From assembly GCA_027487775.1 (NCBI GenBank), contig JAIYCY010000025.1, positions 507,618-571,617 of the forward strand: a stretch of 64,000 nucleotides of DNA. The letters are read 5' to 3'. This document shows, one piece after another, positions 36,779 to 46,692 of the stretch. The notes under the pieces are model-generated. The model saw nothing but the letters and a program-made list of their open reading frames with translations. It was not told the origin of the DNA and ran no database searches. The translations under genes were made by a program, and so were the position numbers. The stretch's first letter is position 1. Each line of letters starts with the position of its first letter. The stretch comes from Planctomycetaceae bacterium. Its GTDB lineage: Bacteria; Planctomycetota; Phycisphaerae; Tepidisphaerales; Tepidisphaeraceae.

Positions 36779-36896
36779 GCACGCAACGCGATCGCGTCGG
36801 CCAGTCAGGGCGATTCGGACGCCACGAACTTTCACGGTTGACTCGCCCTATGGCGAACCGGGATGCACGGACTGACGAGTCTGTGCATCTTTTTTT
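36779..36896 (+). ncRNA. Candidate terminator-bounded small RNA or mRNA leader
   Basis: A segment of about 118 nt with a GATACACT -10-like box just upstream (36771-36778). It contains a perfect 12-nt palindrome (36786-36797) and a segment TCGCC (36843-36847) that can pair either with an upstream GGGCGA near 36808 or with GGCGA (36852-36856), so two alternative folds are possible. A strong intrinsic terminator ends it. It could be a free small RNA or an attenuated leader of the downstream membrane gene. It does not resemble a class I recognise. Confidence 0.4.
36862..36896 (+). terminator. Strong rho-independent terminator
   Basis: GATGCACGGACT (36862-36873) pairs with AGTCTGTGCATC (36878-36889) through a 4-nt loop with one G-U pair, followed directly by seven Ts. 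It is the best intrinsic terminator in the window and lies downstream of no recognised coding gene. Confidence 0.9.
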
Positions 36897-36973
36897 CAGC
36901 TTGATCCGATCTGGACCGAAGGGTGATGCGATTGCATTCCGTGTCGCGCCGTGGCACGATCGCATCGGGCGTG

Positions 36974-37690
36974 ATGGATCGCGCCGCTGCCAACATGGAT
37001 GTATATCTGGCTCATCTTCAAACAACTGACTTCATTCCGTTCATCGCCGCCGCACCGGCGCGTGAGCCGCGTGATTTCATTTGGGTGGCGATGGCGATCT
37101 GTGTCGGGTCGGTCATCTGGTTGACGCTGCGTTCGTTTCGCCGGCGCGATCCATTGGAGACCAAGCCGTTTCGGATCGGTCTCGCACAGCAGAAGACGAT
37201 CGAGCGTGACATGCAGAACGTGTTGGTCGAGCTGTCCGACATGACGCGGGTGCTTTCCTCACAGCTCGACACGCGGGCCGCGAAACTGCAGGCGTTGATC
37301 GACGATGCGGATCGTCGGATCGAGCTTCTGACGCAGCTTCAGGGTCAAGCGGGTCAGACGAGGCCGGCAAGTTCTTTTGATTCGGCGGTCGTTCCTGCGG
37401 ATGGTTCTGGCAATCTTCGCATCACTGATGACGATTTGTCGGCGGTCGGCGTGTCGCCGGATCTGCTCAGCGCGCAGCCTTCTCGATCGCGTCCAACGAT
37501 GCGCATCTCCAACATGCAGACCGACTCCGCCGATCCTCATGCGGAGATCTACGAATTGGCTCGACAGGGACTCGACGCCCGCGCGATCGCCCAGCGTCTT
37601 CACCGACCTGCGGGCGAAATCGAGCTCATCCTCGCGCTGCGATCCCGCCTCGACGACGCAGGCGAACCCCCTGCCATCGCGTCTGCCTGA
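36974..37690 (+). CDS. Membrane protein with C-terminal helix-turn-helix-like motif (DUF6115-like)
   Basis: About 238 residues. An N-terminal hydrophobic segment (DFIWVAMAICVGSVIWLTLR) is followed by a coiled-coil region (QNVLVELSDMTRVLSSQLDT), a Ser/Asp-rich linker and a compact C-terminal motif (EIYELARQGLDARAIAQRLH, then PAGEIELILALR) resembling the DUF6115 family end. The start is uncertain: 36923, 36974 and 36995 are possible and none has a clear ribosome-binding site. It is preceded at 78 bp by the terminator. Function is unknown. Confidence 0.6.
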   Translation: MDRAAANMDVYLAHLQTTDFIPFIAAAPAREPRDFIWVAMAICVGSVIWLTLRSFRRRDPLETKPFRIGLAQQKTIERDMQNVLVELSDMTRVLSSQLDTRAAKLQALIDDADRRIELLTQLQGQAGQTRPASSFDSAVVPADGSGNLRITDDDLSAVGVSPDLLSAQPSRSRPTMRISNMQTDSADPHAEIYELARQGLDARAIAQRLHRPAGEIELILALRSRLDDAGEPPAIASA

Positions 37691-37735
37691 TCGATCGAAT
37701 GCTTGCAGCGTATCGCGTCAGACCCGCGCATCGCT

Positions 37736-38317
37736 TTAGCCCCTCGCTTTGACGGTCGCGTGGACCCAAGCCGGAGCGACAGGTGTTCCGACTTCGCCTA
37801 CAGCTCGACCGGTTTCAATGAGGCTGAGAATCGCCTTCATGAATGCGGGCAAATCTTCCGGCGTGCGGCTGGTGATGATGTTTCCGTCCACCACACACGC
37901 TTCATCGACCCACACCCCACCTGCGTTCAGGACATCATCCACGATGCTCATATAGCTCGTGCAGCGCCGCCCGCGTAGCGAAGGCGTGGAGCACATGAGC
38001 CAGGGCCCGTGGCAGATGCCTGCCATCGGTTTGCCAAGATGGGCGAAGTCTCGCGCGAGTCGAACCATGTGCTCGCTGCGGCGCATGTGATCCGGACTCG
38101 TCCCGCCGGGGATGACGAGCAGGTCATAATCCTCCGCCCGCGCGTCGCTCGCGGACATTTCGGCGACTTGCGGGTATCCGTGTTTTCCGATGTAGGTTTC
38201 GCCCTTCTTGGGCCCGATCACGTCCACGACATGACCCGCCTCGCGGAGGCGATACTTCGGATACTGCAGTTCCAAATCCTCGTAGATTTTCTCGACCAGA
38301 ATCGCGACGCGTGCCAT
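37736..38317 (-). CDS. DJ-1/PfpI family protein
   Basis: A 193-residue class I glutamine-amidotransferase-like protein. The nucleophile elbow has the catalytic Cys (MAGICHGPWLM) and the family motif DYDLLVIPGGTSPDHMR. Members are peptidases, glyoxalases/deglycases or chaperones; which one cannot be decided. The start at 38317 (MARVAILVEK) is clear because the longer open frame runs through the coding region of the divergent gene at 38415. Confidence 0.9.
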   Translation of the reverse strand: MARVAILVEKIYEDLELQYPKYRLREAGHVVDVIGPKKGETYIGKHGYPQVAEMSASDARAEDYDLLVIPGGTSPDHMRRSEHMVRLARDFAHLGKPMAGICHGPWLMCSTPSLRGRRCTSYMSIVDDVLNAGGVWVDEACVVDGNIITSRTPEDLPAFMKAILSLIETGRAVGEVGTPVAPAWVHATVKARG

Positions 38318-38414
38318 GCGGGACACCTTTCGAATGAATGAAACAGGAGAGACCAGACGCGTCCATGATAGGCGGGGGTTGACGGTTTCGATACGTCCAT
38401 TGAAGATCGAGCGG

Positions 38415-39986
38415 ATGAAGCGATCGGACCGACTGCGTGCTGTTGCCTGGATCACTGCCACCCTTCCCTGGCTTGCGGTCGGATGCGCCGCGCCGGTGAC
38501 CAGCGCCGACTCGGCGCCCGCGCTCAAGCCGACGGTGTCAGGATCGACCGCGCCCGAAGGCGCTACCTCGTCCAAGATCGCATCGTCAGACAAAGTCTCA
38601 AGCCCCAAAGTGGCCGACGTCGCAACGACAGCATCGCCGGCCGCATCGCCGACATCCGCGTCCTCCACATCGTCGAATGCCGCGACCCTTTCGGCGGGTT
38701 CTGCCTCTTCAGCGCAGCCGATTGTCGTTGATCTACCTGACGATCCGGAACTCGCGCGGGTAGGCGATGTGGCGATCAGACAATCTCAATTGCTCGACGC
38801 GCTGATCGAGACGCGCGGACTCGACATGCTGCTGCGCATTCTGCAGCTGGAGATGGCACGAAGCGATGCCGCCAATCGCGGGATCATCCTTGATTCGTCC
38901 GCTTTTGAGCGCGAGACCGCGACGACGCTCCGACTGGCATTTGGCAAGCAGGACGAGAGCGACGTGCTGACCGCCCCCGACGAGGCCGCGCGACAGGCCG
39001 CCCTCGCAGCGTTGGCAGACGAGCGAGAGCAGATGATCACGCAGTTCGTCGCCGGTCAGAATCAGACGCGTTACGACTTTGATCTGCTGATGCAGACGAA
39101 TGCGTATTTGCGTGCGATGGTCCTACCGCAGATTCAGGAATCGATCGACGAACAGACGCTCCGTGGTGCGTTTAACCTGATCCACGGCGAGAAGGTTCGC
39201 GTCAGACACATCGCGCTTTCCAACATGCAGGAAGTCGCCGAGGCCCAGCGGCGCCTTGCGGCGGGCGAGGATTTCGCGGAGGTCGCACGGACGATGAGTC
39301 GAACCCCGCGCACCGCCGAGCTGGGCGGTGAGTTGCCCGCCTTTACGCGGACTGCTTCCGGGATCAGTCGTGCGTTCATCGATACTGCCTTCGCGCTACA
39401 GATCGGTCAGGTCTCCGATCCGGTTCAGTACGAAGGTCGCTTTCATCTCATCAAGCTCGAAGAACGCATCGAACCCAAGGCCGTCAAGTTCGAGGATGTT
39501 CGGGACAGCGTGAGACAAGAACTCGAAGACAGCCTGACCACCGAAGCGATGAAAGGGCTGCGTCAGCAGTACGCTGTTCGCGTGTTGCAGGCGATCGAGA
39601 TCAATCACCCGTCGCTCAAAGCCCAGTTCGAGGCCCGCCGCGAGGCCGCTCGCCCCAGGCCCGCCGAGCGTGAGGAGGTTTTGGAGAGGATCAACCCGGA
39701 AGCCCCCGAACAAGCACCTGCACAAGCCCCCGCTCCGGCGAAGCCCGCGCCAGCACCAGCGCCAACCTCAAAAACGCCGGCGGCCAAAGCTCCACCCGCA
39801 GCGGCGTCCGATAGCACGCCCGCACCCGCCGCTCCGGCCCCGTCCGAGGTCGCGCCGACCGCAGCCCCCACTCCAGCCCCCGCACCCGCGAAGCCTGAGC
39901 CCACACAACCGGCACCGACAGAGCCCGCACCGGCACAACCGGCACCGGCAGAGCCTGCACCCGCAGGGGCCGCGCCGGGTCAATGA
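38415..39986 (+). CDS. Peptidyl-prolyl isomerase lipoprotein (SurA/PpiC type)
   Basis: A 523-residue envelope foldase. The signal peptide ends in a lipobox (LPWLAVGCAAP), then a 70-residue Ser/Ala/Thr linker, a SurA-like helical N-domain and a parvulin domain (KVRVRHIALSN, AGEDFAEVARTMSRTPRTAE, GGELPAFTR, FALQIGQVSDPVQYEGRFHL). The last ~100 residues are Pro/Ala repeats. SurA-like proteins fold outer-membrane proteins. ATG at 38415 gives the shortest, most typical lipoprotein signal. Confidence 0.9.
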   Translation: MKRSDRLRAVAWITATLPWLAVGCAAPVTSADSAPALKPTVSGSTAPEGATSSKIASSDKVSSPKVADVATTASPAASPTSASSTSSNAATLSAGSASSAQPIVVDLPDDPELARVGDVAIRQSQLLDALIETRGLDMLLRILQLEMARSDAANRGIILDSSAFERETATTLRLAFGKQDESDVLTAPDEAARQAALAALADEREQMITQFVAGQNQTRYDFDLLMQTNAYLRAMVLPQIQESIDEQTLRGAFNLIHGEKVRVRHIALSNMQEVAEAQRRLAAGEDFAEVARTMSRTPRTAELGGELPAFTRTASGISRAFIDTAFALQIGQVSDPVQYEGRFHLIKLEERIEPKAVKFEDVRDSVRQELEDSLTTEAMKGLRQQYAVRVLQAIEINHPSLKAQFEARREAARPRPAEREEVLERINPEAPEQAPAQAPAPAKPAPAPAPTSKTPAAKAPPAAASDSTPAPAAPAPSEVAPTAAPTPAPAPAKPEPTQPAPTEPAPAQPAPAEPAPAGAAPGQ

Positions 39987-40171
39987 GCATCCGGTCAGGG
40001 GCCGGCGGGTCGCGTCCGGCAGCAGTCACACTTTTTTCACTTTTCGCCACGGTCCGCCGATGTTTCCGCTATTCTCCTGCGGTCGCCGGATAGAGATATC
40101 GCACACACGACACCTGCACCGCCCGCATAGGAACTTCATCGCATACGTTGCACTCGCACTGAAGAATCGTC

Positions 40172-41437
40172 ATGAGTCACCCCACGAGCAAAACCGCGTC
40201 CACGCCCGCCGCCCATCCACCCTTTTCGATCCAGACCAGTGCCCGCATCGCGCGTCTGCCTCCATATCTCTTTGCGCGCATCAACAAGATGAAGCACGAG
40301 AAGCGGATGTCCAACATCGATATCATCGATCTGGGCATGGGCAACCCGACCGACCCAACGCCAGATGTGATTGTCGACAAGCTCGCCGAGGCGTCGCGTG
40401 ATCCGCGGAATCATCGATACTCGGTCTCCAACGGCATCGTCGGGCTGCGTCGTGAAATCGCGAAAAAATACAAGGCCAAGTTTGGTGTCGATCTGGATCC
40501 CGAGGAGGAAGTCTGCGTCACGATCGGCTCGAAGGAAGGCCTCTCGCACATGTGCCTCGCCCTGCTCGGTCCGGGCGATACTGCCGTTGTGCCGGATCCC
40601 GCATTTCCCGCCCACCTCTACGCCCCCGCGATGGCGGGCGCGAATGTGATCCGCGTTCCGCTCGGCAATGACCAGGCCTTCCTCGACAACATAGAGCGGA
40701 CGATTGCGGGGCTTTATCCCACGCCCAAGCTGGTTATCTTCAATTATCCGCACAATCCCACGAGCATGACCATCGAGCCGAAGTTCTGGGATCGCGCCAT
40801 CGAGCTCTGTCGCAGGCACAACGTGATGATCGTGTCCGATTTCGCGTACGGCGAAGTCAATTTTTCGCGCTATCGCGCTCCGAGTTTCCTCGCCGCTCAG
40901 GGCTCAAAGGACCTGGGCGTTGAGTTCAGCACGATGAGCAAGAGCTTCAACATGGCCGGCTGGCGCGTCGGCTTTTGCTGCGGCAATCGCGAGATGGTCA
41001 AGGCGCTTGCGACGATCAAGGGCTATTACGACTACGGCCATTTCGCGCCGATCTGGATCGCCAGCGTGATCGCCATGCGTGAGGCTTCGGAAACCCCGAC
41101 CGAGATGAGCAAGATTTACGAGAAGCGTCGCGACGTTGTTTGTCGCGGGCTCGATAAGCTCGGCTGGACGTACGACCGCCCGCACGCAGGCATGTTCGTC
41201 TGGGCGCGTGTTTCCGATGCGCACCTGAAGGGCCAGAGCACGCTCGATTTTTGTCTGCGGATGCTCGATGACGCCGAGGTCGCCCTCTCGCCAGGCCGCG
41301 CGTTCGGGGAACTCGGCGAAGGCTTCGTCCGGATCGCACTGGTCGAGAACGAGCAGCGATTGAAACAGGCGATGAACAACCTGCAGACGGCTCTCAATCC
41401 CAGGAAATCCAAAGCCAAGCGACCCGCCGCTTCGTAG
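40172..41437 (+). CDS. Class I aminotransferase, AlaC-like
   Basis: A 421-residue PLP-dependent aminotransferase. The PLP lysine is K257 in STMSKSFNMAGWRVGF; other family motifs are DLGMGNPTDPTP, PHNPTS and SDFAYGE. The pattern is closest to glutamate-pyruvate transaminase (AlaC/YfdZ) and related LL-diaminopimelate aminotransferases, so it likely makes alanine or serves amino-acid or diaminopimelate synthesis. It is not near other lysine-pathway genes. The start at 40172 gives the expected length. Confidence 0.88.
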   Translation: MSHPTSKTASTPAAHPPFSIQTSARIARLPPYLFARINKMKHEKRMSNIDIIDLGMGNPTDPTPDVIVDKLAEASRDPRNHRYSVSNGIVGLRREIAKKYKAKFGVDLDPEEEVCVTIGSKEGLSHMCLALLGPGDTAVVPDPAFPAHLYAPAMAGANVIRVPLGNDQAFLDNIERTIAGLYPTPKLVIFNYPHNPTSMTIEPKFWDRAIELCRRHNVMIVSDFAYGEVNFSRYRAPSFLAAQGSKDLGVEFSTMSKSFNMAGWRVGFCCGNREMVKALATIKGYYDYGHFAPIWIASVIAMREASETPTEMSKIYEKRRDVVCRGLDKLGWTYDRPHAGMFVWARVSDAHLKGQSTLDFCLRMLDDAEVALSPGRAFGELGEGFVRIALVENEQRLKQAMNNLQTALNPRKSKAKRPAAS

Positions 41438-41746
41438 ATTTTACGCGGCGTCAAAGTTGTGCGACGACGAGGGTCTACCTTGAGTCGAATCGCGCAAGCC
41501 ATCGACCCGAGGTTCGTCCGGTTGAACCTGATCGAGACCCGCACTGGCGCCTGGTATGAGCCGTGGTAGATGCTGCCTTGGAGGGCCGCCCGCGTGATCG
41601 TGATCGTGTGTCTTTGCACATTTGAAATCCGACGATCAGAGCAGAAATGCGCGCGATTCGGCTAAAATCAGTACGGCGGTCGGTCGTCTGGCCGATGGTG
41701 TAGACTTCACGAGCGATCGCCCGATCGAGTTGCAGAGACTTCGACC
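41438..41746. other. 309-bp intergenic region
   Basis: No gene, repeat or convincing promoter was recognised. A GGCTAAAATCAG stretch near 41660 could contain a -10 box for the phosphoesterase gene. Confidence 0.4.
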
Positions 41747-42682
41747 ATGGTTCGCCGCTTCGTTGATTTTTTCTCCAAGCCCCACTGGCCGAGCCAGCAC
41801 GACTGGCGGCGGGCGATTTGGCGTGGGATGTCCAGCCTCGGTCTGACCGGTTGGCACGCCCTGCCCGTCCACCGGCGTTGGATCGACATCACACGCATCA
41901 ACATGCCCCTCGTTGGCCTTGACCCCGCCTTCGCGGGGATGAAGATTGTCCAGCTCTCTGATCTGCACGTCAGCCCGATGGTCCTGGGCTCCTATCTCAC
42001 GCAGGTCGTCGAATTCGTGAATCGACGCCGACCCGATCTCGTCGTCGTCACCGGCGATCTCATCACCGGCGGACATCGCTTCGTCAAGCCGCTGGGCGTT
42101 CTCCTGCAGAGACTGCGGACGCGCGAAGGTGTCATCATCACGTTCGGCAATCACGATTACACCATGCAAGGCCGTCGCCAGCGTCATATCGGCACCCGCC
42201 TCGCCGACCGACTTGAATCCGAACTCGAATCCCTCGGCATGCAGGTCCTTCGCAACGAATCGCTCACGTTCACCCGCGGCAACGGAAAACTCTCGATCAT
42301 CGGCCTCGACGACGAATGGACCGATCGGCTCGACGCCCATGCCGCCTGGCGCGGCATCCCGGACGATCACCCGATCATCTGCCTCAATCACAATCCCGTG
42401 AACGCGCGCGATCTGCTGAGCCACCCCTGGCAATGGATGCTCAGCGGCCATACGCACGGTCGACCCATGGACGAACTCAAGCTCGCCGGTCGGGTCATCA
42501 AAAAGCATCGTCCCTTCGTCGCCGGGCTTTACGACATCGACGGGCGCAGCCTTTATGTCAATCGCGGGATCAGCTACGGCAATCGTCGCCGCGCCAGCAA
42601 TCGCCCCGAGATCACCCTGTTCAAACTTCTCCCGCGCGACGCATCGGCGTCATCATCAGCAACATCAGCAGCAGCCACATGA
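41747..42682 (+). CDS. Calcineurin-like metallophosphoesterase
   Basis: A 311-residue enzyme of the YkuE/YaeI-like group. The five metal-binding motifs are present: LSDLHVS, VVTGDLITG, GNHD, NHNP (Asn/His metal ligands) and GHTHG. An N-terminal basic segment may be an amphipathic anchor; a full signal peptide is not evident. It should hydrolyse phosphodiesters or phospholipid headgroups, with the substrate unknown. It converges with trpA 54 bp downstream. Confidence 0.9.
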   Translation: MVRRFVDFFSKPHWPSQHDWRRAIWRGMSSLGLTGWHALPVHRRWIDITRINMPLVGLDPAFAGMKIVQLSDLHVSPMVLGSYLTQVVEFVNRRRPDLVVVTGDLITGGHRFVKPLGVLLQRLRTREGVIITFGNHDYTMQGRRQRHIGTRLADRLESELESLGMQVLRNESLTFTRGNGKLSIIGLDDEWTDRLDAHAAWRGIPDDHPIICLNHNPVNARDLLSHPWQWMLSGHTHGRPMDELKLAGRVIKKHRPFVAGLYDIDGRSLYVNRGISYGNRRRASNRPEITLFKLLPRDASASSSATSAAAT

Positions 42683-42736
42683 CAATCCGCAGCATCGGCA
42701 AGCTCGACACCGCGATTCAACTCTTCGGCTCGACCG

Positions 42737-43507
42737 TTAAGCCACCAATGTCTTGACCAGCCTCGCCACTTCGCCGGCGATCGACTTTGCGTCTCTTTCG
42801 CGATGTTCGCGCATCTTTCTCACGATCGCGCTGCCCACGATCGCGCCGTCAGCCAATCCTTCCAATTGCTGGACGTGCTCACGTTTGCCGATGCCGAATC
42901 CGACACATACGGGGACCATCGTCGCGTTCTTGAGCCCACGCACTTTCTCCACCAGATCAGTCGGCAATGATGTTCGCTCGCCCGTCACGCCGCTCACGCT
43001 CAGGTAGTACACGAATCCGCTGCACAGTTTCACGATCTGCTGGCGTCGTTCGGGCGTGGTGGTCGGCGCGACGAGCAGCACCGTCTGCAATCCTTCACGT
43101 CTGACCATCGCACAAAAAACATCCGCTTCAGGCGGAGGCAGATCCGGCACAAGAATCCCCGAAAACCCCGCCTCTTTCGCGTCCAACACAAACCGCTCGG
43201 GGCCATACCGAAAGACGATCGAATAGCTCACCATCGCCACCAGCGGCACGCTGACCTTGCCCCGCAGCGTGCCGAGCGATTGAAACACCCGCTGGCTGGT
43301 CACGCCCGACTTCAGAGCATCGTTGAACGCTTCCTGAATGACCGGCCCGTCAGCGATCGGATCCGAAAACGGAAACCCGATCTCGATCGCCCCCACGCCC
43401 GCCACGCCGTCGAGCGATCGCACGGTTTCCACCGTCGCGTCCAACGTTGGATACCCCGCCGCGAGAAACGGCAACACCGCAATCTTCTCACCACTTCGCC
43501 GAATCAT
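42737..43507 (-). CDS. trpA: Tryptophan synthase alpha subunit
   Basis: The subunit that releases indole from indole-3-glycerol phosphate, in complex with TrpB. Catalytic acids are E42 in GAIEIGFPFSDP and D53 in PIADGP. Length is normal (256 residues), and YYLSVSGVTGERTSLP forms the phosphate-loop region. It follows trpB on the same strand 75 bp downstream, so a trpBA operon is likely. Other trp genes are not in the window. Confidence 0.96.
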   Translation of the reverse strand: MIRRSGEKIAVLPFLAAGYPTLDATVETVRSLDGVAGVGAIEIGFPFSDPIADGPVIQEAFNDALKSGVTSQRVFQSLGTLRGKVSVPLVAMVSYSIVFRYGPERFVLDAKEAGFSGILVPDLPPPEADVFCAMVRREGLQTVLLVAPTTTPERRQQIVKLCSGFVYYLSVSGVTGERTSLPTDLVEKVRGLKNATMVPVCVGFGIGKREHVQQLEGLADGAIVGSAIVRKMREHRERDAKSIAGEVARLVKTLVA

Positions 43508-43582
43508 GCGCCATCCACCTCAATCCCACCCAATTCACTTCAACATCACCACGACACAACACGCAACATCTCAATCCAGGCC

Positions 43583-44785
43583 TCACGACTGCATCGCGAG
43601 CAATCGCGAGGCTTCCTGCACGTCCTTATCGCCTCGACCCGAGAGATTCACTACGACAGTCTGATCCGCCGGGATTCGACGGGCCAGACAGACCGCCTCT
43701 GCGATTGCGTGTGCTGTTTCGAGAGCGGGGATAATTCCTTCCAATCGCGCGAGCAACTTAAACGCCTCCAGCGCCGCGTGATCGCTCACGCTTGTGTACT
43801 CGACGCGTCCTGTGTCTTTCCAATAGGCATGTTCCGGGCCCACGCCGGGATAATCCAGCCCCGCGCTGCAGCTATGGACGTCGGCGGTCTGTCCGTCATC
43901 GTTTTGCAGCACGTAGCTGAGTGCTCCGTGCAGCACGCCGGGCCTTCCGTGGGTCAGCGTCGCGGCATGCCGACCGAGGTTCATGCTTTCTCCGCCGGCC
44001 TCCACGCCGATCAATTTGACCGACGCATCCTCGACGAACGGCGCGAAAATCCCCGCAGCATTGCTCCCGCCTCCGACGCAGGCGACGACATAGTCCGGCA
44101 GTTTTCCGGTCAGTTCGAGCATTTGTTCTCGCGTCTCTTTTCCGATGACCGATTGGAAATCGCGCACCATGGTCGGAAACGGGTGAGGCCCTGCGACGCT
44201 GCCGATGATGTAGTGCGTGTGCTCGACGCTGCCCATCCAGTCGCGCATGGCTTCGTTGAGCGCGTCTTTCAGCGTCTTGCTTCCGCTTTGCACTTCGATG
44301 ACGCGCGCGCCCATGAGCTTCATGCGAAAGACGTTCAGCGATTGCCTGCGTACGTCTTCTGCGCCCATGTAGACGTCGCACTTCAGATCAAACAGCGCCG
44401 CCGCCGTCGCGCTGGCCACGCCGTGCTGACCTGCGCCGGTTTCTGCGATGATGCGTGGTTTGCCCATGCGTTTGGTCAGTAGTGCCTGCCCGATCGTGTT
44501 GTTGATCTTGTGAGCGCCGGTGTGATTGAGGTCTTCGCGCTTGAGAAATATTCTCGCCCCGCCGGCATGCCTCGTGAGGCGCTCAGCAAAGTAAAGCCTG
44601 CTCGGCCTGCCGACGAACTCGCGCAGCAGCCTTTCAAACTCGGCGACGAAAGCCGGGTCGGACTTCGCGCGGATGTATTCCAATTCGAGCTGATCGAGCG
44701 CGGTGACCAGCGTCTCGGGCACAAACACCCCGCCATACGGTCCGAAGTGGCTGGGCAAACGTTCAAGGACGGCTGTTGCTGACAT
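43583..44785 (-). CDS. trpB: Tryptophan synthase beta subunit
   Basis: The PLP enzyme that joins indole and serine to form tryptophan. K93 in [10 protein letters not shown] is the PLP-binding lysine, and the glycine loop GGGSNAAG holds the phosphate. The 400-residue length and N-terminal [14 protein letters not shown] are characteristic of TrpB1. It leads the trpBA pair. The gene is divergent from rpmE2 and its start ATG is at 44785; the 190-bp space carries at least the rpmE2 promoter. Confidence 0.97.
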   Translation of the reverse strand: MSATAVLERLPSHFGPYGGVFVPETLVTALDQLELEYIRAKSDPAFVAEFERLLREFVGRPSRLYFAERLTRHAGGARIFLKREDLNHTGAHKINNTIGQALLTKRMGKPRIIAETGAGQHGVASATAAALFDLKCDVYMGAEDVRRQSLNVFRMKLMGARVIEVQSGSKTLKDALNEAMRDWMGSVEHTHYIIGSVAGPHPFPTMVRDFQSVIGKETREQMLELTGKLPDYVVACVGGGSNAAGIFAPFVEDASVKLIGVEAGGESMNLGRHAATLTHGRPGVLHGALSYVLQNDDGQTADVHSCSAGLDYPGVGPEHAYWKDTGRVEYTSVSDHAALEAFKLLARLEGIIPALETAHAIAEAVCLARRIPADQTVVVNLSGRGDKDVQEASRLLAMQS

Positions 44786-44868
44786 ACCTGCACTTTAGCC
44801 GATTTCCGGCCTCTTCGACCTCCCGATCGATGCCGGATTTTGACCCGATCGCAACATTTGAAGCCGAT

Positions 44869-44898
44869 TTGCATCCCCGAGGCCTGTCTGTTTATACT
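44869..44898 (+). promoter_or_regulatory. Sigma-70-like promoter for the type B L31 gene
   Basis: TTGCAT (44869-44874) and TATACT (44893-44898) are 18 nt apart, about 75 nt upstream of the ATG. Confidence 0.6.
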
Positions 44899-44975
44899 GC
44901 GCGGCTCGACCGAATCTGACGATCGGCACCCCGCCGCTCGCACGCGCTCGGTCTGACCGCTTGATTGGAGCCTCC

Positions 44976-45248
44976 ATGAAGGACACCGGACACCCCAACT
45001 ACCGCCCCGTCGTTTTCTATGACGCAGGCGCGCAGTTTTATCTGCTGACCCGTTCGAGCATCAAGACGACCGAAACCATCGAGTACGAAGGCAAGACCTA
45101 TCCGCTCGTCAAGGTCGATATCTCGGCGGCCTCGCATCCTTTCTTCACCGGCAAGCAGACCTTCATCGACACCGCTGGCCGTATGGACAAGTTCGCCAAG
45201 AAGTTCGGCGGAACCTACAGCTTCCAGAAGTCGGGCAAGTCCAAGTGA
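44976..45248 (+). CDS. rpmE2: 50S ribosomal protein L31, type B (zinc-free)
   Basis: A 90-residue ribosomal protein with the type B pattern: [31 protein letters not shown] segment and [13 protein letters not shown]. The zinc-binding CxxC pairs of type A L31 are missing. In many bacteria the type B paralogue replaces type A under zinc limitation. ATG at 44976 has TTGGAG upstream. It overlaps the next gene by GTGA, which couples their translation. Confidence 0.95.
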   Translation: MKDTGHPNYRPVVFYDAGAQFYLLTRSSIKTTETIEYEGKTYPLVKVDISAASHPFFTGKQTFIDTAGRMDKFAKKFGGTYSFQKSGKSK

Positions 45249-45943
45249 CACCCCGCCGGGCAGGTTCGCCCGGATCGCTGTCACATGGTCTCTCCGCATT
45301 TCGGGTGAGGTCACTCTTTCTTGCGCTCTCGACCTTGACGTTTTCGGTCAGCGTCATCGGCTGTCATTCTGCCTCATCGCATCCGCAGCACGATCCAGGC
45401 TCAGATCACGTGTCGATGACCACCGATCGCAGCACGTCTGCACAGGCACTCTCCGAGCTTGGCGTCATCGCCGAAGCACCCGCCGGCTGGACCGTTCGCA
45501 CGGTCAGTCAGGATGCGCGGCATACGCATCTGGTTTGGGAGAGTCCGACCGGCGCGACTGCGTTCGGCGTGATTGCATTTCGGATGCCCTGGCCCGTCGG
45601 TCACGAGGCCGCCTTCAAGTACGGATTCATCGCCTCCATGCGCCGCGCCGAAGGCGAAGCCAATGTCCTTTCAAAGGACTGGACCGATGACCGCTCCGAA
45701 CTCCGCGCCGACGTCGAGGGCGGAAAGTTTCTCGTTCGCATGCGATTCATCGTTCGCGGCGTGCGAGGCTGGTCGATCTACGCGGGCACGCTGCGCAATC
45801 AGCCCATCAATCCCGACGAACTGACGCTCGCCGAATCCTCTCGCAACACGGCGAGCATCTCGTCGTCATCCGATGATCAACTGCCAGGCGGTCTCGGGGC
45901 CGACGAATCATCCGCTTCACGATCGAACGATCCCATCGATTGA
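45245..45943 (+). CDS. Lipoprotein coupled to L31
   Basis: About 232 residues with an N-terminal signal and lipobox (FSVSVIGC). The GTG start overlaps the rpmE2 stop. The mature domain ([40 protein letters not shown]) has a beta-rich fold and ends in an acidic Ser-rich tail; no family was recognised. Its 3' end overlaps the convergent membrane-protein gene by about 65 bp, so at least one of the two C termini may be misjudged. Confidence 0.6.
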   Translation: MTPRRAGSPGSLSHGLSAFRVRSLFLALSTLTFSVSVIGCHSASSHPQHDPGSDHVSMTTDRSTSAQALSELGVIAEAPAGWTVRTVSQDARHTHLVWESPTGATAFGVIAFRMPWPVGHEAAFKYGFIASMRRAEGEANVLSKDWTDDRSELRADVEGGKFLVRMRFIVRGVRGWSIYAGTLRNQPINPDELTLAESSRNTASISSSSDDQLPGGLGADESSASRSNDPID

Positions 45944-46647
45944 TCGACTGACCCCAACAATGGATCGCGCGATGACTTCGATGGATCGCGCGTTCCACGC
46001 TTTGTCGACCGGGAAAAGCTGAAGCAACCCAACGCCACGCCCGTATGTAGCGCGATCGGCTGCCAGATGCTCGTGGGCAGTCGGTACGGCACATCCTGTC
46101 CGAGCGACATCATCCGATACGCCCGCGGGCGATGCGACCACGGCGCGTCCGGCGTCATAAGGCTGCTGCCGACCATCCCGGCATGCACCTCGATTAAGCC
46201 CTGTCGCAGGCGATCGGAAGCGACATGCGACAATCCCCATAACGGAGCCGTCAGCCAAAGCCCACAAATCCCCACTACGATCGGCCCGCCAGCCACGCGC
46301 GCCCCGTACGCGACCATCCAGCCGAAACTCATCAGCAGGATCAGCATTTCGACGATCGATCCGATCGCAATGCCCTCGCGCAACAGCAGTGCGGTCGTCA
46401 CGATCGCCACGCTCAGAAGCGGCAATCCCCACGCGCCTAATCGCCTCTCCGTGCCCCCATGCGCACCGATCAAGAGCACCACGCCAAGCCCCAGCAGCAC
46501 CAAACCCGCCGAATCGAGCCTGAGGCCCCATCCCAGCCCCAACATCAGACATCCCGCCACAATCGCCAACACCGAATCAGCGCGCAGCGATCGACTCCCT
46601 AAAGCGTTCGCATGTGATGATGATTCGCTCGAGTGGGTCATGCGCAT
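45877..46647 (-). CDS. Hypothetical membrane protein
   Basis: About 256 residues with five or six hydrophobic segments (SVLAIVAGCLMLGLGWGLRL, VLLGLGVVLLIGAHG, LLSVAIVTTALLL, MLILLMSFGWMVAYG, IVVGICGLWLTAPLWG) and a Ser/Asp-rich cytosolic C terminus. No known family. The start is uncertain (46647 or 46641 ATG, or a TTG at 46653). The C-terminal region overlaps the convergent lipoprotein gene. Confidence 0.5.
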   Translation of the reverse strand: MRMTHSSESSSHANALGSRSLRADSVLAIVAGCLMLGLGWGLRLDSAGLVLLGLGVVLLIGAHGGTERRLGAWGLPLLSVAIVTTALLLREGIAIGSIVEMLILLMSFGWMVAYGARVAGGPIVVGICGLWLTAPLWGLSHVASDRLRQGLIEVHAGMVGSSLMTPDAPWSHRPRAYRMMSLGQDVPYRLPTSIWQPIALHTGVALGCFSFSRSTKRGTRDPSKSSRDPLLGSVDQSMGSFDREADDSSAPRPPGS

Positions 46648-46692
46648 CAACAACCGACATCATCATTCGCATCTCGATTGAGCAAGCGACGG

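Larger units (their letters stand above)
36327..36973. other. 647-bp intergenic region with a repeat, candidate RNA and terminator
   Basis: No coding gene is supported. It contains 13-bp repeats at 36376-36440, an inferred RNA at 36779-36896 and a strong terminator at 36862-36896, each listed separately. Confidence 0.6.
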
